Shown piece after piece: positions 10,054 through 21,800 of a stretch of DNA of 64,000 nt. This stretch comes from Theristus sp. LFF4_11. Lineage: Eukaryota; Nematoda; Chromadorea; Monhysterida; Xyalidae. The position numbers and the translations under genes were made by a program. Position 1 is the first letter of the stretch. Each line of letters starts with the position of its first letter. The notes beneath the pieces were generated by a model. The model ran no database searches, was not told the origin of the DNA, and was given only the letters and a program-made list of their open reading frames with translations. The stretch spans positions 39,535-103,534 of the forward strand of contig JASANC010003160.1 of NCBI GenBank assembly GCA_030248135.1, written 5' to 3'.

Positions 10054-13000
10054 TCTGGTCTGAAACAAACTATGACCACATGAAAGCATTAGAGGAACGT
10101 TTGTGCAGTCTGTTTTTTTACATGACACCTTTTACAGAGCCCGTGAAAGAAGAACGAACGGAATCGAGATTTGAAAAAAAATGTATTTGATTCCCATCAA
10201 ATCTGATTCCTGATCATTCTTCTTTTGTTTTAAAGTCGCGCGAGCTCTGTGAAAATCAAATTCCTGTTGAAACAATATTGCTCGTTTTAGCGATTTGAAC
10301 TTTGAAGTAGCATTTTTCAATGAGGAGTAAAACTACACCATGGTTGCCACACACACCACCAGTATATATGAAAAGTCAATCGCTCAAAAACAACACTTAT
10401 GATCACCGCAAAGTTTCCTTTGGTCTAACTAAACCCATTAATTTGAAAAAAGCATTTGCAGCAACATTGGTCAACGTTTTACTACAATTGTGAATTACAA
10501 TCCAAACCTGCATAGCAAACACTGCACAATATTTAGGCTGTCAGTCTTCCCAGCTACACCCCGGCTACCAGGAACTGCAGTTTGGTCTTATGGAGTAATA
10601 TTTTTCAAATTCAAATGGCGGAAACTGCCGTGTGAGCAGAAGCGCGAGCAAAAACAGGAAATTCACGAAAATCTGTTCATGATTACACGCTATGCAAATG
10701 GGCGAAAGCGTAAATTTAGGTTTTTAAGAAAGCCGCTTTTATAGCGCTATTTGGCGCAAGATTTTACTTAAAGCCATATTTTTTTCAGTGGCGTTTCTTG
10801 CAGTATTTTCACACAGCCGAAAAATCTCGGAATGCCAAAAACTGGTTCGATGAAACTGGCTGGAACAAAAAACAGAAACAGAAACACATTTTTATGCACG
10901 TGGGTGCACTGCCCACCAAAGGAACAACATTTAGAAAATCAGAGATAAACGACCGAAGAAAAACGGCATTTTTTCCTGAGATTGATCTGTTTTCTCAAAT
11001 ACCACACAAGTTTTGTTTTCTTTCAGTCGAATGGCAAGCTGCATGCAATTGCGCCAAAAAAGCAAGAAAACGTTAAAGTTCACGTAATTCCGAGCACACC
11101 AGCTACGGTATAGGTAACTACCGTACTGTGTTTTTTTTCACCAGCTGTCGTTAAAACTTGGCAAATTTGTCAAAACACGCTCCAGAAAGAACTCAAAGGC
11201 GACGTGCAATAAATCACAGTTTCTGACCCTGGAACTTCGGGTTTATCTGCTGTAGTCTGATTGTGTTTTTATTTTTTCCCTTTTCTGGGTCTGATCTTGC
11301 GTGATCGAGATCGTGTCGAGACCAGAAATGGTAATAGATATTGTAAAAAGGTGGCTGTTGAAATTTTGTGATTGCATTCTGTTCTGAAGAAACAACAAAC
11401 TAACGTGCCTTTTCAGTTTGATACAACGAATAAAATGAAACTGGACTGAACACTGAACCCGTTTTTATTTCCGTGCATTTTTCCCCATTTTGCATTTGGC
11501 TAACATTTGGTAAGCTGCCTTGCGTGCAAGCACAGGTCTACAAAACTGAAATGCACTGCAAAAAGCAAAAAACGACGAACTGTGTGAGCCAAAAAGACAT
11601 GATGTGTGACATTGTATAGATAAATAGAGTGAGTTAGTGCGTTATTTTGAAAACAAAAAAGTTCTTTGTTGAAAACTCACCAAAAAGGCTGGTTCAAAAA
11701 TCAACAAAAGTGCTCCAGTGACCACAAAAAAACATTATTTTTGTTTACCACAAGCGGTTATGATACATGAAGGATCAATCGACAATTATGATCAAAATAT
11801 GGCAGGTTCATTCCGGAAGAAAAGATCAATTTTATGAAACAGCTTCAAAACAGATAGAATAGAATGCACGTTGTTGCCGTTTGGTTAAAACTGACCAAAA
11901 CGATGCATCTTATTTGCCGTTGTTTTGTTCGTGCTAAACTTTCCGCAAAAAAATCCAAAGCTTTTTCTGTCTGCAACTGTTGCGCGCATGACTCCCACGG
12001 GGCTCAATTTTCGACCTACCAGTTTTTCATCTCGGCTGGATTTTCCAGCTCATCAGAGAGCAAACGAAAAGTTGTCCCGTAGATATATTTTTTATCATTT
12101 ACACCATTTTCAGACATTCTCTGGGATTAAATTGGTTTGGTTTCATACGGGTGTCTGTCGTCGGATATGAAATGAGATGGTTTAAAAAAAGAATGGCGTT
12201 ACAATTTAAAAGTGCATGGGCTCTTTTTGAGTGGGTCCCGTGTGTGACTGAAAGCAGCCATGTACAGTACATTGTATATTTCCTTAAACTTGTCATTTTC
12301 ACAAGAATACAGAGCCCACGAAACTTTGAATTAAAAGAGATGAGTTAGCGGGGAATCGTGTTTGATCGGGTAACCCAAAGAATCGTTTTGTGGCGAAATA
12401 CTGTATGTTTTCACATTTTTCTATCAGAAAATACTTATTTTTGTAAATCAGTTATTTTTTGCTGCGGCCAAAATGGCCGTTGTCAGCCAATCAGTGAACT
12501 GTTCTGAATAACTGAATGGATTTCAACAGTGAACTGGCCACCTCAGTAACAAGCACTATCACACATTCACATATCTCGTGGGAATATGAACAAAAACGCG
12601 GCTGAAAAAACCACAGGCATCATTTTAGGGCAAAATGAAAAAAAGGCTTGAGCTTTTGTGTTTGCTGTGTCGTTATTCCGTCTGGAGCGCTAGAGAAACG
12701 CAAATTGAATTTGCGTGTGAAAGCTTTCAAAATCTGTAGCGGCTTTGAAACCGGTCCCAGGACTCATCTCGTGAGAGATTAGCTGTGGCTAACGTACGGG
12801 ATTCCTTGCAGCTGGAACGATCTGTAGTACAGTGTGGCTAAATAAATCCGGCAGTCGTTGCCATCTCAATCAAGGAGTCGAGATTAATCGCAGACTGGAA
12901 ATTGTCTTTCTCAAAAAAAACAGAATATTTACCAGTCGTACGTGCAATGGACCAAGTACGAACAGAATGCCGCAAACAAAGTTAATCAATTTGAAAAAAA

Positions 13001-14364
13001 AACACGACGTATTTGAAAATTAACTGGCTTTCTGGGCGCCTGCTTGCTTTCATTCAAATTTCGCGCGCGCTTCTCACACCCGGAGAAAAAGGCCATGTTT
13101 ACTCGGCTACACCGCATGCCACCCACACCGCACGGTACACCGCTTCGAAAATGCGGGCTTTTTGAACGGTGGTACACGTTTGTGACGAGTCCGCAATAAA
13201 GCATGATGGGTATTCTTTAATGAAAAGTGTGAAAAGAAACTGGAAAGATGAGAACTTTATAATGCGACGAAAGCACTAATTGGTTCTGGAAAGCGCCATT
13301 AGAAGCTTTCGCATCGGCTCAGTCTGATTCAGCGGACACACGCTGTAAAATAATGCGATGCGTTCTAATAAAAGGCTGATTTTTTTCAACCGTTGAAAAA
13401 AGTGTGTGTGTGTGAGGGAGAGAGAGAGAGAGAAAGTGCTGACGCCTTTGAGCATTGGAGAATTCGCAGCGATACAAACAAGCCGAACCTACTCATTGTC
13501 TACCGTTTGTTTTTATCACGTTAATGCTTGAACGACCAATCAGCGTACCCAGTTCAATTAACGTCCATATCACCAGAAATTCTTCAAGGGCGCGACATAA
13601 TGAAATTTTCAATCATGAGACCTTTTCACTGCAACGTTATTTAGGCGGGGATTTTATCTGGGAATGGAAAGCAGCTTCATATATGACGCATACTACCGAA
13701 CACTCAGTTTATAGTTCTTGAAAAGGTCAGGGCGCAGCTAAGACATGGCTGCGCGGGCACGACCTGCGAAGGTTGATTGATAATTGTAAACAAAGAACTG
13801 CACATGAATAAGAAATTTTGCGCACTTACTTCCATATTGCACTTTATTGCTGTTGCTGATGCAAAACTTATTCGCAAAAACAAGTTTGCATATTTTACAT
13901 TGCATTAGATTTATGAGGACCAACCAACAGTATTGAAATGAGAAAACCATATGTGATTTGAAATGCAAAATGCTGGGACTGATAGATGGGAAGTTCTATC
14001 AGGGTTTTTGATCTAAATAAGCGGTGGGCATTTGTAAAACAATGGTTAGTTAGCTATAGCACCAGCAGACAAGCAACATATTTCTGCCACCGCATTGCGC
14101 TTCCCATTCAATTCAAAGTTCGCTTATAGCAAAAAAATGCGATATATTTTTTTCTTGTCACGATCAAGCAAAACCAAGAGAAACAGAAACTGAAACTTGC
14201 GACACAATCACTGTATTTTCTGATGCATTTTCAATGGCTTGCAGTTATAATATTCATATGAAAACTTTACGTATGTGTGTATGTCGATAAAACACAAAAA
14301 CCGACAGATCTTACGCATGCGTCTGCTTTTTCTTTCAGCGTTTGCTGCACGGCTTAGGTATGTA
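10054..14364. other. Intergenic region upstream of the globin gene
   Basis: AT-rich with scattered repeats, including a partner of 9515-9592 at 12828-12920 and an AG/GT microsatellite around 13405-13432. Open frames such as 10490-10744 and 10798-11076 have no splice context or recognisable family. Confidence 0.5.
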
Positions 14365-14575
14365 GGATCTTTTATTTTGGTCCCGAGACTCAATGTGCGC
14401 ATAGATAGGCAAACAGTTTCACGCATGACGCGGAAATTCAAAATTGGCAAAGTGATCCGAGTCCCCTAAATAGTGCCAAATTTACTTAGGTGGTTTTGAA
14501 TTGCCGCATAAAGGTTAAAGGTTGCTTGAAACTAGTTTCCTTTCTACGTCTGCGCACTCATTCAGTCGCAGAAAC
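14365..14575. repeat. MITE family C copy
   Basis: The ends CGAGACTCAATGTGCGC and GCACTCATTCAGTCGCAG are imperfect inverted repeats. The internal GTGATCCGAGTCCC is shared with 25540-25715. Confidence 0.7.
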
Positions 14576-14734
14576 AAAAAAAATTGATAATATACAGTGT
14601 ATGCTAAGAACTTTTGACGAAAAAGCAAAAAAGGCTACAGACTGAAAAACTGGGTCTAACGCTAACCCATAAAAAGCATCTCAGCCATCCAGCCAGCAAA
14701 CGAAAACAATTGCCACAAAAACAACATCACTGAC

Positions 14735-15001
14735 CTTCAAAATTGACACGAGCACATTTTCGTTAGGCTGGTGATGGTAATGGTTCAGTCGTTTGTAAGA
14801 ATAATTGGAAAATTTCAAATTGAGCCGAAAATATCGATTGTTATTTTTAAAGAATCTGTGATCTGTGTCGTTGATGACGTCGAAATCAAGCGAAGATGTG
14901 TCAGAGAGATCAGTTTTGGAGTCTTTGGTATTATCAGTGGTGAACCGGAGTGGGCTGTAACCGTTCACCACTCGATTGTAGGTGTCCATTATGTGATTCA
15001 T
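14735..15001 (-). CDS. Possible first coding exon of an unidentified gene
   Basis: A minus-strand reading frame starts at ATG 15001 (MNHIMDTYNRVVNGYSPL) and stays open for 89 codons to a good donor, AAG|GTCAGT, at 14735. The peptide is Asn- and Asp-rich with a basic stretch, and I recognise no family. No matching downstream exon was found at lower coordinates. TATAA immediately precedes the ATG, so a promoter TATA box there would leave no 5' leader; that coincidence weakens the call. It may be chance. Confidence 0.25.
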
Positions 15002-17436
15002 TTATAGGCGCAGTTGTTAGTGAATCAATCCGTGAGTATGTTATGCAATTAGTACATATTTAGCAGGACTGCATGTCATTCAAGGCGTCAACATGATATG
15101 TGTCTTCTGGAAATTTCAAAACTTTGACTAATAACGGAAACTTTTTGATACGCTGACCGCTTAATATTTGTGGGGGAAATTGGCTTGATCGTTTTTTTTT
15201 CTTTTTCTGCAAATAAAGAGGTGCCAATTAAAAAGGGCGGTGGTGACGCAGCCGCAAGCCAGTTACTGGAGGCCCCTACAGTGTATTACCACCATCAAGC
15301 GGATATCAGTCAAGGTTTATGGGTTTAGCATTTAGCATGTTTGTGAAAAGGTGACAATCAAATAAGTCCCAACCACAACTTTGTGAATTTTGTGAATTTA
15401 TCAGTTTTGCACACTGAAAGGAAAGTGTGAATGACAAAATCCTATTTCCTGTTTATGAGCGGCGAGTTTTTGACCACGATACACATTAAATATGACGGAA
15501 TACTGATTGAAATTGCCTTCTTTCATCAAGCATTTACAGAATGCAATTCCTGGAAACCTGACAAATCAATTAATTGCGAACGCAAACAAGCAACAGCCCT
15601 CGCATTTGTTGATGATTGAAAAATTAACGAAATGTAGCACGAGCATAAGTCAGCTATCTATATTTGTTGGTTTAAAAGCACACGCCTTTTGTGTGGAGTG
15701 GGTTAGTACTCTGAAACTTTCGCCAAAAGTCGCCTTTTTACGCCGTATGCGCTTAAATAATGCACAGGGTCAGGTCAGGACTGAACGACACGCACCCAAA
15801 TAGGTTTTACTCAAATGGGCTTGTTCTTTAACCATTTTGAAAAGCACACGCGCAGGAACAGGGTGAGTGTGCTGGTTTTCTGAAGCACTTCAAGTTCATG
15901 TTCAATTTCAACAATGACTTCAGTTCTAACCTGAATGGTCATGTGACAGCGCAAGGAATGCACACGATAAATTCTTGCAGTGTGTCTTCAGCTCGAATTT
16001 ATCAAATATGGTTCGTATTTCACCTCTCTACATGAGTCGTGTTTCTTGTTGCAATGTCTATATCGTTAAAGATTTTTTCGCCGCACCCTGTAAACGCAAC
16101 TGTATCATTCGCTTACATGCCAAGCATTTACATTTGTCACACGTCAAAAAGTTTCCAGTTCGCGACTTTTCTTTTTTTTTGTTGACGATATGCCAACCAT
16201 TGGGCTATTGAGGGCAGAGTGAGACTCATACGAAGAAGTTTATTGACAGAAAGTGCAGACAACGCAAACATGTTTCTGAGCCCACAAATCCAAACTTTAG
16301 CAAATCGGGGAACAGTAACTGGCATATTCATGCAACGAATCAACAGAAAGAAAAAATTATGCCGCCAACTCATGGCTGAAAATTCCTCATAGCGCAAACA
16401 AATGGAGATGCACATTAGCAGTATTTCGTTTTCTCATTTCAGCACCTGCCCTGCCACAATATATGGCGAAACTGTGAGAACGAGACGAGCTTGTTTGCGC
16501 GCGCGCGTCCCGCATGTGGCAGCAGTGTTCATTTGTCGCCGCGGTGTCAATACAAGATTGCAAGCGAACTATCGTATGATGCACAAACAATCACAAACGT
16601 ACAGTCGTTTCGACGCTGGCACGTGACGCATGATGCGGTTATTCGGTTAGACATTTCTCCGATCGGCAACAGCGCATAAGTCCGCATTTTAAAGCATATC
16701 CAAAGTGTTGTGCAGATCAGAATACATAATAACGGGAAAAGCACCTTATAACATGCGTGAAACTTGTGCGCGAAAGCGCGTGTGTGTGTGCAGGTTTTTG
16801 CCAGTCTCGCTTTTTTTGCCGGTCGAAGAGAAAAAAATAATGCTGAAAAGTGCCACTTGATAATCAGAAAACAAAGTAGGAACGACACGAACGAACCAGG
16901 AACACCGAGGTTCAGGCTGACAAGCAGTGAACGCTGTGGCAAGTGTGGTAACACACTACGTTCTGGTGGGTATCATGCTTAAGACAACAAGAGACAGCAA
17001 TAAAGCACAGTTCTGAAGAGCAATTTTGTAACGGACGCCACTGGGAAAAGGAAACTTTTTTCAATCGGTTTTAAACAAAAAAGAGATGTTTTGAGGCACA
17101 CGTGGTAAAAGAATGCCACTTTTGTTTACCACGTCCATGAATCGTAGTTTTTATTGCCTATGCAAAACAAGAAAAAAAACAGAAAACATAACTAACTGCG
17201 CTCAAGCACGCAAGATCATACTTTTCAGCACGAAATAATCATTTGGACTTTCCTTAGGACGCTGAAACGAAATAATCTCTTTTTTCTGTGAATATACGTG
17301 TATCGGAGCGAAAGTCTTGCAAGTTCATGTGCATATGTGATTTCCTTATTATTATTTTTCGGAGCGGTCGCGATGTGTATATGGGGTGATTGACGATTCC
17401 ACTGAAACGTGGTAAATCGGTTGTTGTCACACGTAC
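15002..17436. other. Intergenic region, nothing assignable
   Basis: AT-rich DNA. Long frames on both strands are hydrophobic or Lys/Phe-rich and lack splice context. No RNA gene is recognised. Confidence 0.5.
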
Positions 17437-17591
17437 CATGAAATCTCTTTTTATGCCATGTTCAAAAAGACCATACAGTGGTCGAACGGTTTCATAATGC
17501 TGTTGCTTGTTCAGTTTCAAGGAAAAAACACCCCCTTTGTATTGGCTGTCGGGCAAATCTATTATGCTAAAATCAATTTCCAAAACCAAAC
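17437..17591 (-). CDS. Orphan internal exon candidate, unknown protein
   Basis: On the minus strand, acceptor TTTCTCAG lies just above 17591 and donor ATG|GTACGT lies at 17437. They bracket 155 nt that stay open in one frame (LVLEIDFSIIDLPDSQY to HGIKRDFM), entering with 2 nt and leaving in phase 0. The amino-acid composition looks like a folded protein, but no family is recognised and no partner exon could be joined. It could be a remnant of a mobile-element gene or a pseudo-exon. Confidence 0.3.
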
Positions 17592-18477
17592 CTGAGAAAG
17601 TCTCTTGTGCTGTAGCAAAAAAAGTTGAAAACGTACCACCACCTTTACCGCGGTCTCATTTCTGGTGATGGCCACAAAGCACGCGATATTCAAGTATAGA
17701 TTTTCCGAAGATTTTCATTATTAGCCGAAAATATACTGTTTCCTCCCGCGGTCAGTGTTTTGTTATTTATTACGAAGTTTCGATCATTTCTTCACTGTTT
17801 TCCGTTGGGCAGCGTTTATAATCAAAAATAACTTTGAAAATACAGTCCTAACAGAGCTTGAATTCAAAAACCTAGATAATATCCATCAAGACTCAAAACT
17901 AAGGAAAGGTGTGTTTGTGATGTTTTCTGAACTTTTGACGCAAATTTCAACCATAAATCATAGTTACGCGTGAGCGGCTAACACATTTGAAGATATAATG
18001 TGCGCCAATATTTCACTTCACCAGCATTCAGAAACACTTTTTTTGTCTAAAAAATCGTTCAGTAATCGGCTGCGCACATGTGCCATCTGCAATAGTGCGA
18101 CGGGTTTTTCAACATTTCTCTACAGAAAAAAAATAAATCATAAATAATAAATCAAGACCTTTTTAAAGTAGTATCTGATGAAATCTGGCGAAAAAACGCC
18201 GCCGCCACCAAAGAAAACAGATATGTACGATTCACCGGTACATATTATCAGCATAATTTTCTCAATTTTTCACACCAAAAATAAGTGAGTGAGAAATAAG
18301 TGCTGAAGTGAAACTGCCTCAGAAACACGACAAAATACTGTCACATACAGACACATGAAATCACTCGTGTACCGAACCATTGAACGCGGTCTCCTAGCCG
18401 TACCGAAACACGCGTCCACGGTCCCGCGATCTTCGGTAACGAACGAACGGACGAACTGTGATTGCGGCGATGTTTTT

Positions 18478-18600
18478 TTCGCCAGGCTAACCCATAAAAG
18501 CTCACAGAAGAGAGTTTTCTCTGTCGAATTGCCGCATCGAACATGAAACGATATTTACGTCTGCAAATGCATTGAGTCGCAGAACCAAAGGAAAAGACGA
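18478..18600. repeat. MITE family C, partial copy
   Basis: The right part is conserved: GAATTGCCGCAT, CTGCAAATGCATTGAGTCG and CAGAA, as in 14365-14575 and 25540-25715. Confidence 0.55.
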
Positions 18601-18826
18601 TAGTAATTCGGTTTTGCACGTGCGAACGGCTTTATGATACGCTTGAAAAACCGAGACGACTTCCAAGCACGAAAACTTTATTCTGACTACAAGAATTCCT
18701 TTGACCATCAAATAAACACAATGATGTCACAAACAACTGCACAAAACAACAAATACGATTCACGCCATTTGCGAGCCCTTTCTAGTTTGTTCCAGCAGGT
18801 TTGTGTTCATCTGATTTGTGTTCGGC

Positions 18827-21800
18827 CTACTGAACAACATCAAGACACCGGGGCGACGTCGCCGTTGTATCCGACGATTCCCATCTTGATCCACTTGACC
18901 CGACTAAAAAACGGAAGGTATTGAGACAAGTTTTGAGATCAGCGAAATAATACACAAAAAGGCGGAGTTAAAATGTCAAAACATTGCAGGCGGAGTTTTA
19001 TTTGCACCGAAAGCATGCATCTCGTGATCATCAACCAATTATTTTACACTGCAGCTGGTTGGATATGTTATACAGTTTTTAAGCTGTATACTGATGACGT
19101 TTTAGCAAGTTTTCCCGCAAACACCACGACCTGCTTTCGTAGCAGTCTTTGCTTCACCATGCGTCTATTAATGACAGCACTGAACGTTGATGTTGTTGCT
19201 GTCGTACAGGGTGTTTGCACTAACACTGGCGGCACAACCGCACGTTGAGGGTGAGTGTAAGCGAGTGGCCCAAGGGGCATCGTGTTTGCTGCCATGGCTA
19301 ATGGGAACAACACTGAGGCTGCAGCTTTACGTCGCTCCGTTGTGATCATCTAGGTTGAAAAAATATGTCCAATTTTTAAATTCAGTATTCTGCTGCAAAA
19401 ATAGGAAATTTGCAAAACAACGAGATACATAATTTGAAAAATAGCTGCGTGCATTTTGTCATTTTCAGCTACAAAAACCGGTGCAACTATCCTAGTTGGC
19501 GGCTACACGTACACAGCTAGTTGATTTCTTTCCCGATTGACAAAAAAGTAAAAAAATGTGAACGATACAATAAACGCCTCTTACATTTGTGATCACCGAA
19601 TTGCGATGGGCGCGCGCTTCAGCCCTCTTGACAAACGCGTTTATCATGTGGCTTTGTTCTCTGAAAAACATTTGATTTTCTCCAAAAGCGTAAGTTTGTT
19701 CTCATAGTGTTCATTTTCAGTGATTTCCATCTCTATAATAATAAACCGCCTTGTCTCCCGGTGGACCCTCATTTACACCTGCTTTTTGTTAACCTCCCGA
19801 AAACCGAACTGAAATTTCGAAATTTCGAAATACTCTCCGTTGTTTCAACGCCAATCTGGTCAGCACGACCACGACAGCGCAGCCGCCGAGGCCGACGGTG
19901 AAGCAGTGCCGTCGCATCAACGATTCGAACTCGCTCACTGGCAGGTCGATCGTCACGATTCGCCCGTCGATATCGGCGCTCAAATGGTCGCGATTGGAAT
20001 GGAGAAACTCTGACATATTGGACAAGTTTAGATTTCTCGTTGTTAGATTCCATTTTCGCTCTCCCTCCCACCAGCATCATCGAACCTAATATCGTGCTCT
20101 TTGGAATCGTCTTCGCTAAAACGAACTGTTTCGGACAGAAATCATTTTGTGCAACGAAAAAGTCGACTTCAAGCGCTCCTACGTCGATCACTTGACTGGT
20201 TTGGTGAACGGACGTCACCGAGTAGAAACTGCAATGACATACAAAATGCATGCTCTTATTTTGGCGAAATTGCACTGAATTCAAATGGAAAACGGCTTTC
20301 AATATTTTTAACAAATCGTCGTGCTCTTCGCATAAAGTACCAACCATGTGATTTTTTAATATTTTGAATGTAATCAGTTGTTTGAAAGTTTCGTGAAAGA
20401 CCAAAAAAACTTGGCAGAAATCAGTGGCTTGAGCATTTTTTCGCACGTTTTTGGGCAAGTAATTTATCGACTTATGAATTTGCTTTTTACACAAACGAAT
20501 CTGTAGCGTACTGCAAAAGGATTCCGCATTTAACTCAAAAGTGATAACACAAACAACATGCAGTCGGACTGTAAATTATAGGGAATCAGCTGATTGGTTG
20601 GTGATCACATGATGCTTGCTTTCTGTGCAAACCAAACTCTGCCCCCACAAAAATTTCTGCACGGAAAGCATGCATCACGTGATCACCAACGACTACGCTG
20701 ATTTCCTATAATTTCGAGTTCGACTGTAGTACACTTCTTTCCATGAAATCCCGACCAAGAAAGTGTGTAATTAAAGAAGGGTAGCGACTCCGAAAGACCA
20801 CATTTCCTCAGGCGTCCACTGCAGAATTCGGTGAGCCGTTTTGAGAGTTCCGTCTTGAATTTGTGTTCGTGATCTTCAAACCACTGAAAAAGGTGCCTTC
20901 TATTGAGTGAAAGTTTTTAAACTTTGAAACAAAAGATTTTGAAATGTGCAAAAATAACGACCTGATGTTCAGCGCAGGCGCACACAGCGATTTCCACGGT
21001 TGCACAGTGAAAACATGATGCAACAGGCACTATGACACATTTGAAGTTTAAAAATATTAAAACCATCAGAAAAGATTGATTCATTAGAGCGTGATTTCAT
21101 CGCCAGTGAATACGGGTGAAAGTTGTATCCATAGTTGTGTCGCAGTATCAAAGTTTGGATTTTAAAAATTGTATGTATTCAGTTCATTCAAGGCATATTC
21201 CCAAAAGCAGAAAGAAAATAAAAGTACTTTAACAGTGACCGTGTGATTGCAATATGGCCTCGCCAAAATTGACTGGCATTAAGCTGTAACGAGCCATCTG
21301 CGTCTCTTTAATCAAGTGGAACAATCAATTTCCACGGGTTCCCTTTTCGCTCACTAAAAACTCTTTACAGAGCCAAACGACGGCATGGTACTGAAAATTG
21401 CGCCAAAAATGACATTTTCAGAGCATTAAAGAGCATCGGTTTTTTTCGTTGTTTTTTAATATTTAATTAATTTTTTGGGTTTTTGTTCAACCACTCCAGA
21501 GGCGGGGCGTCAGCTCGATCATCCTGTCTCACAGATTGTTTTTATTACCGACGAGGTAGTGGTGATATTGGACATGTTTTTTACTGGTTTTATCATAAAA
21601 ATCAACAAAACTAAATAAACGTCGACCCAAAGTAGAAAAGAAACCAATATGCACGGCAAGCAAATACAGATTCATGAAAAACAACGATACACTATACAAA
21701 TTACATATCAGATGTTTACGGCGTGCGTTCATTTGCGTCCCGTTATTTCCGGCCCACGCATTTCCGGCCCAACATTTCCGGCCCACTCATTTCCGGCCCA

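Noticed and set aside
13738..13968. Minus-strand Cys-containing frame considered as an exon
   Set aside because: No acceptor/donor pair and no conserved pattern; low-complexity AT-rich DNA.
16547..16954. 135-residue hydrophobic minus-strand frame
   Set aside because: AT-rich composition, no homology and no splice context; the hydrophobicity comes from T-rich codons.
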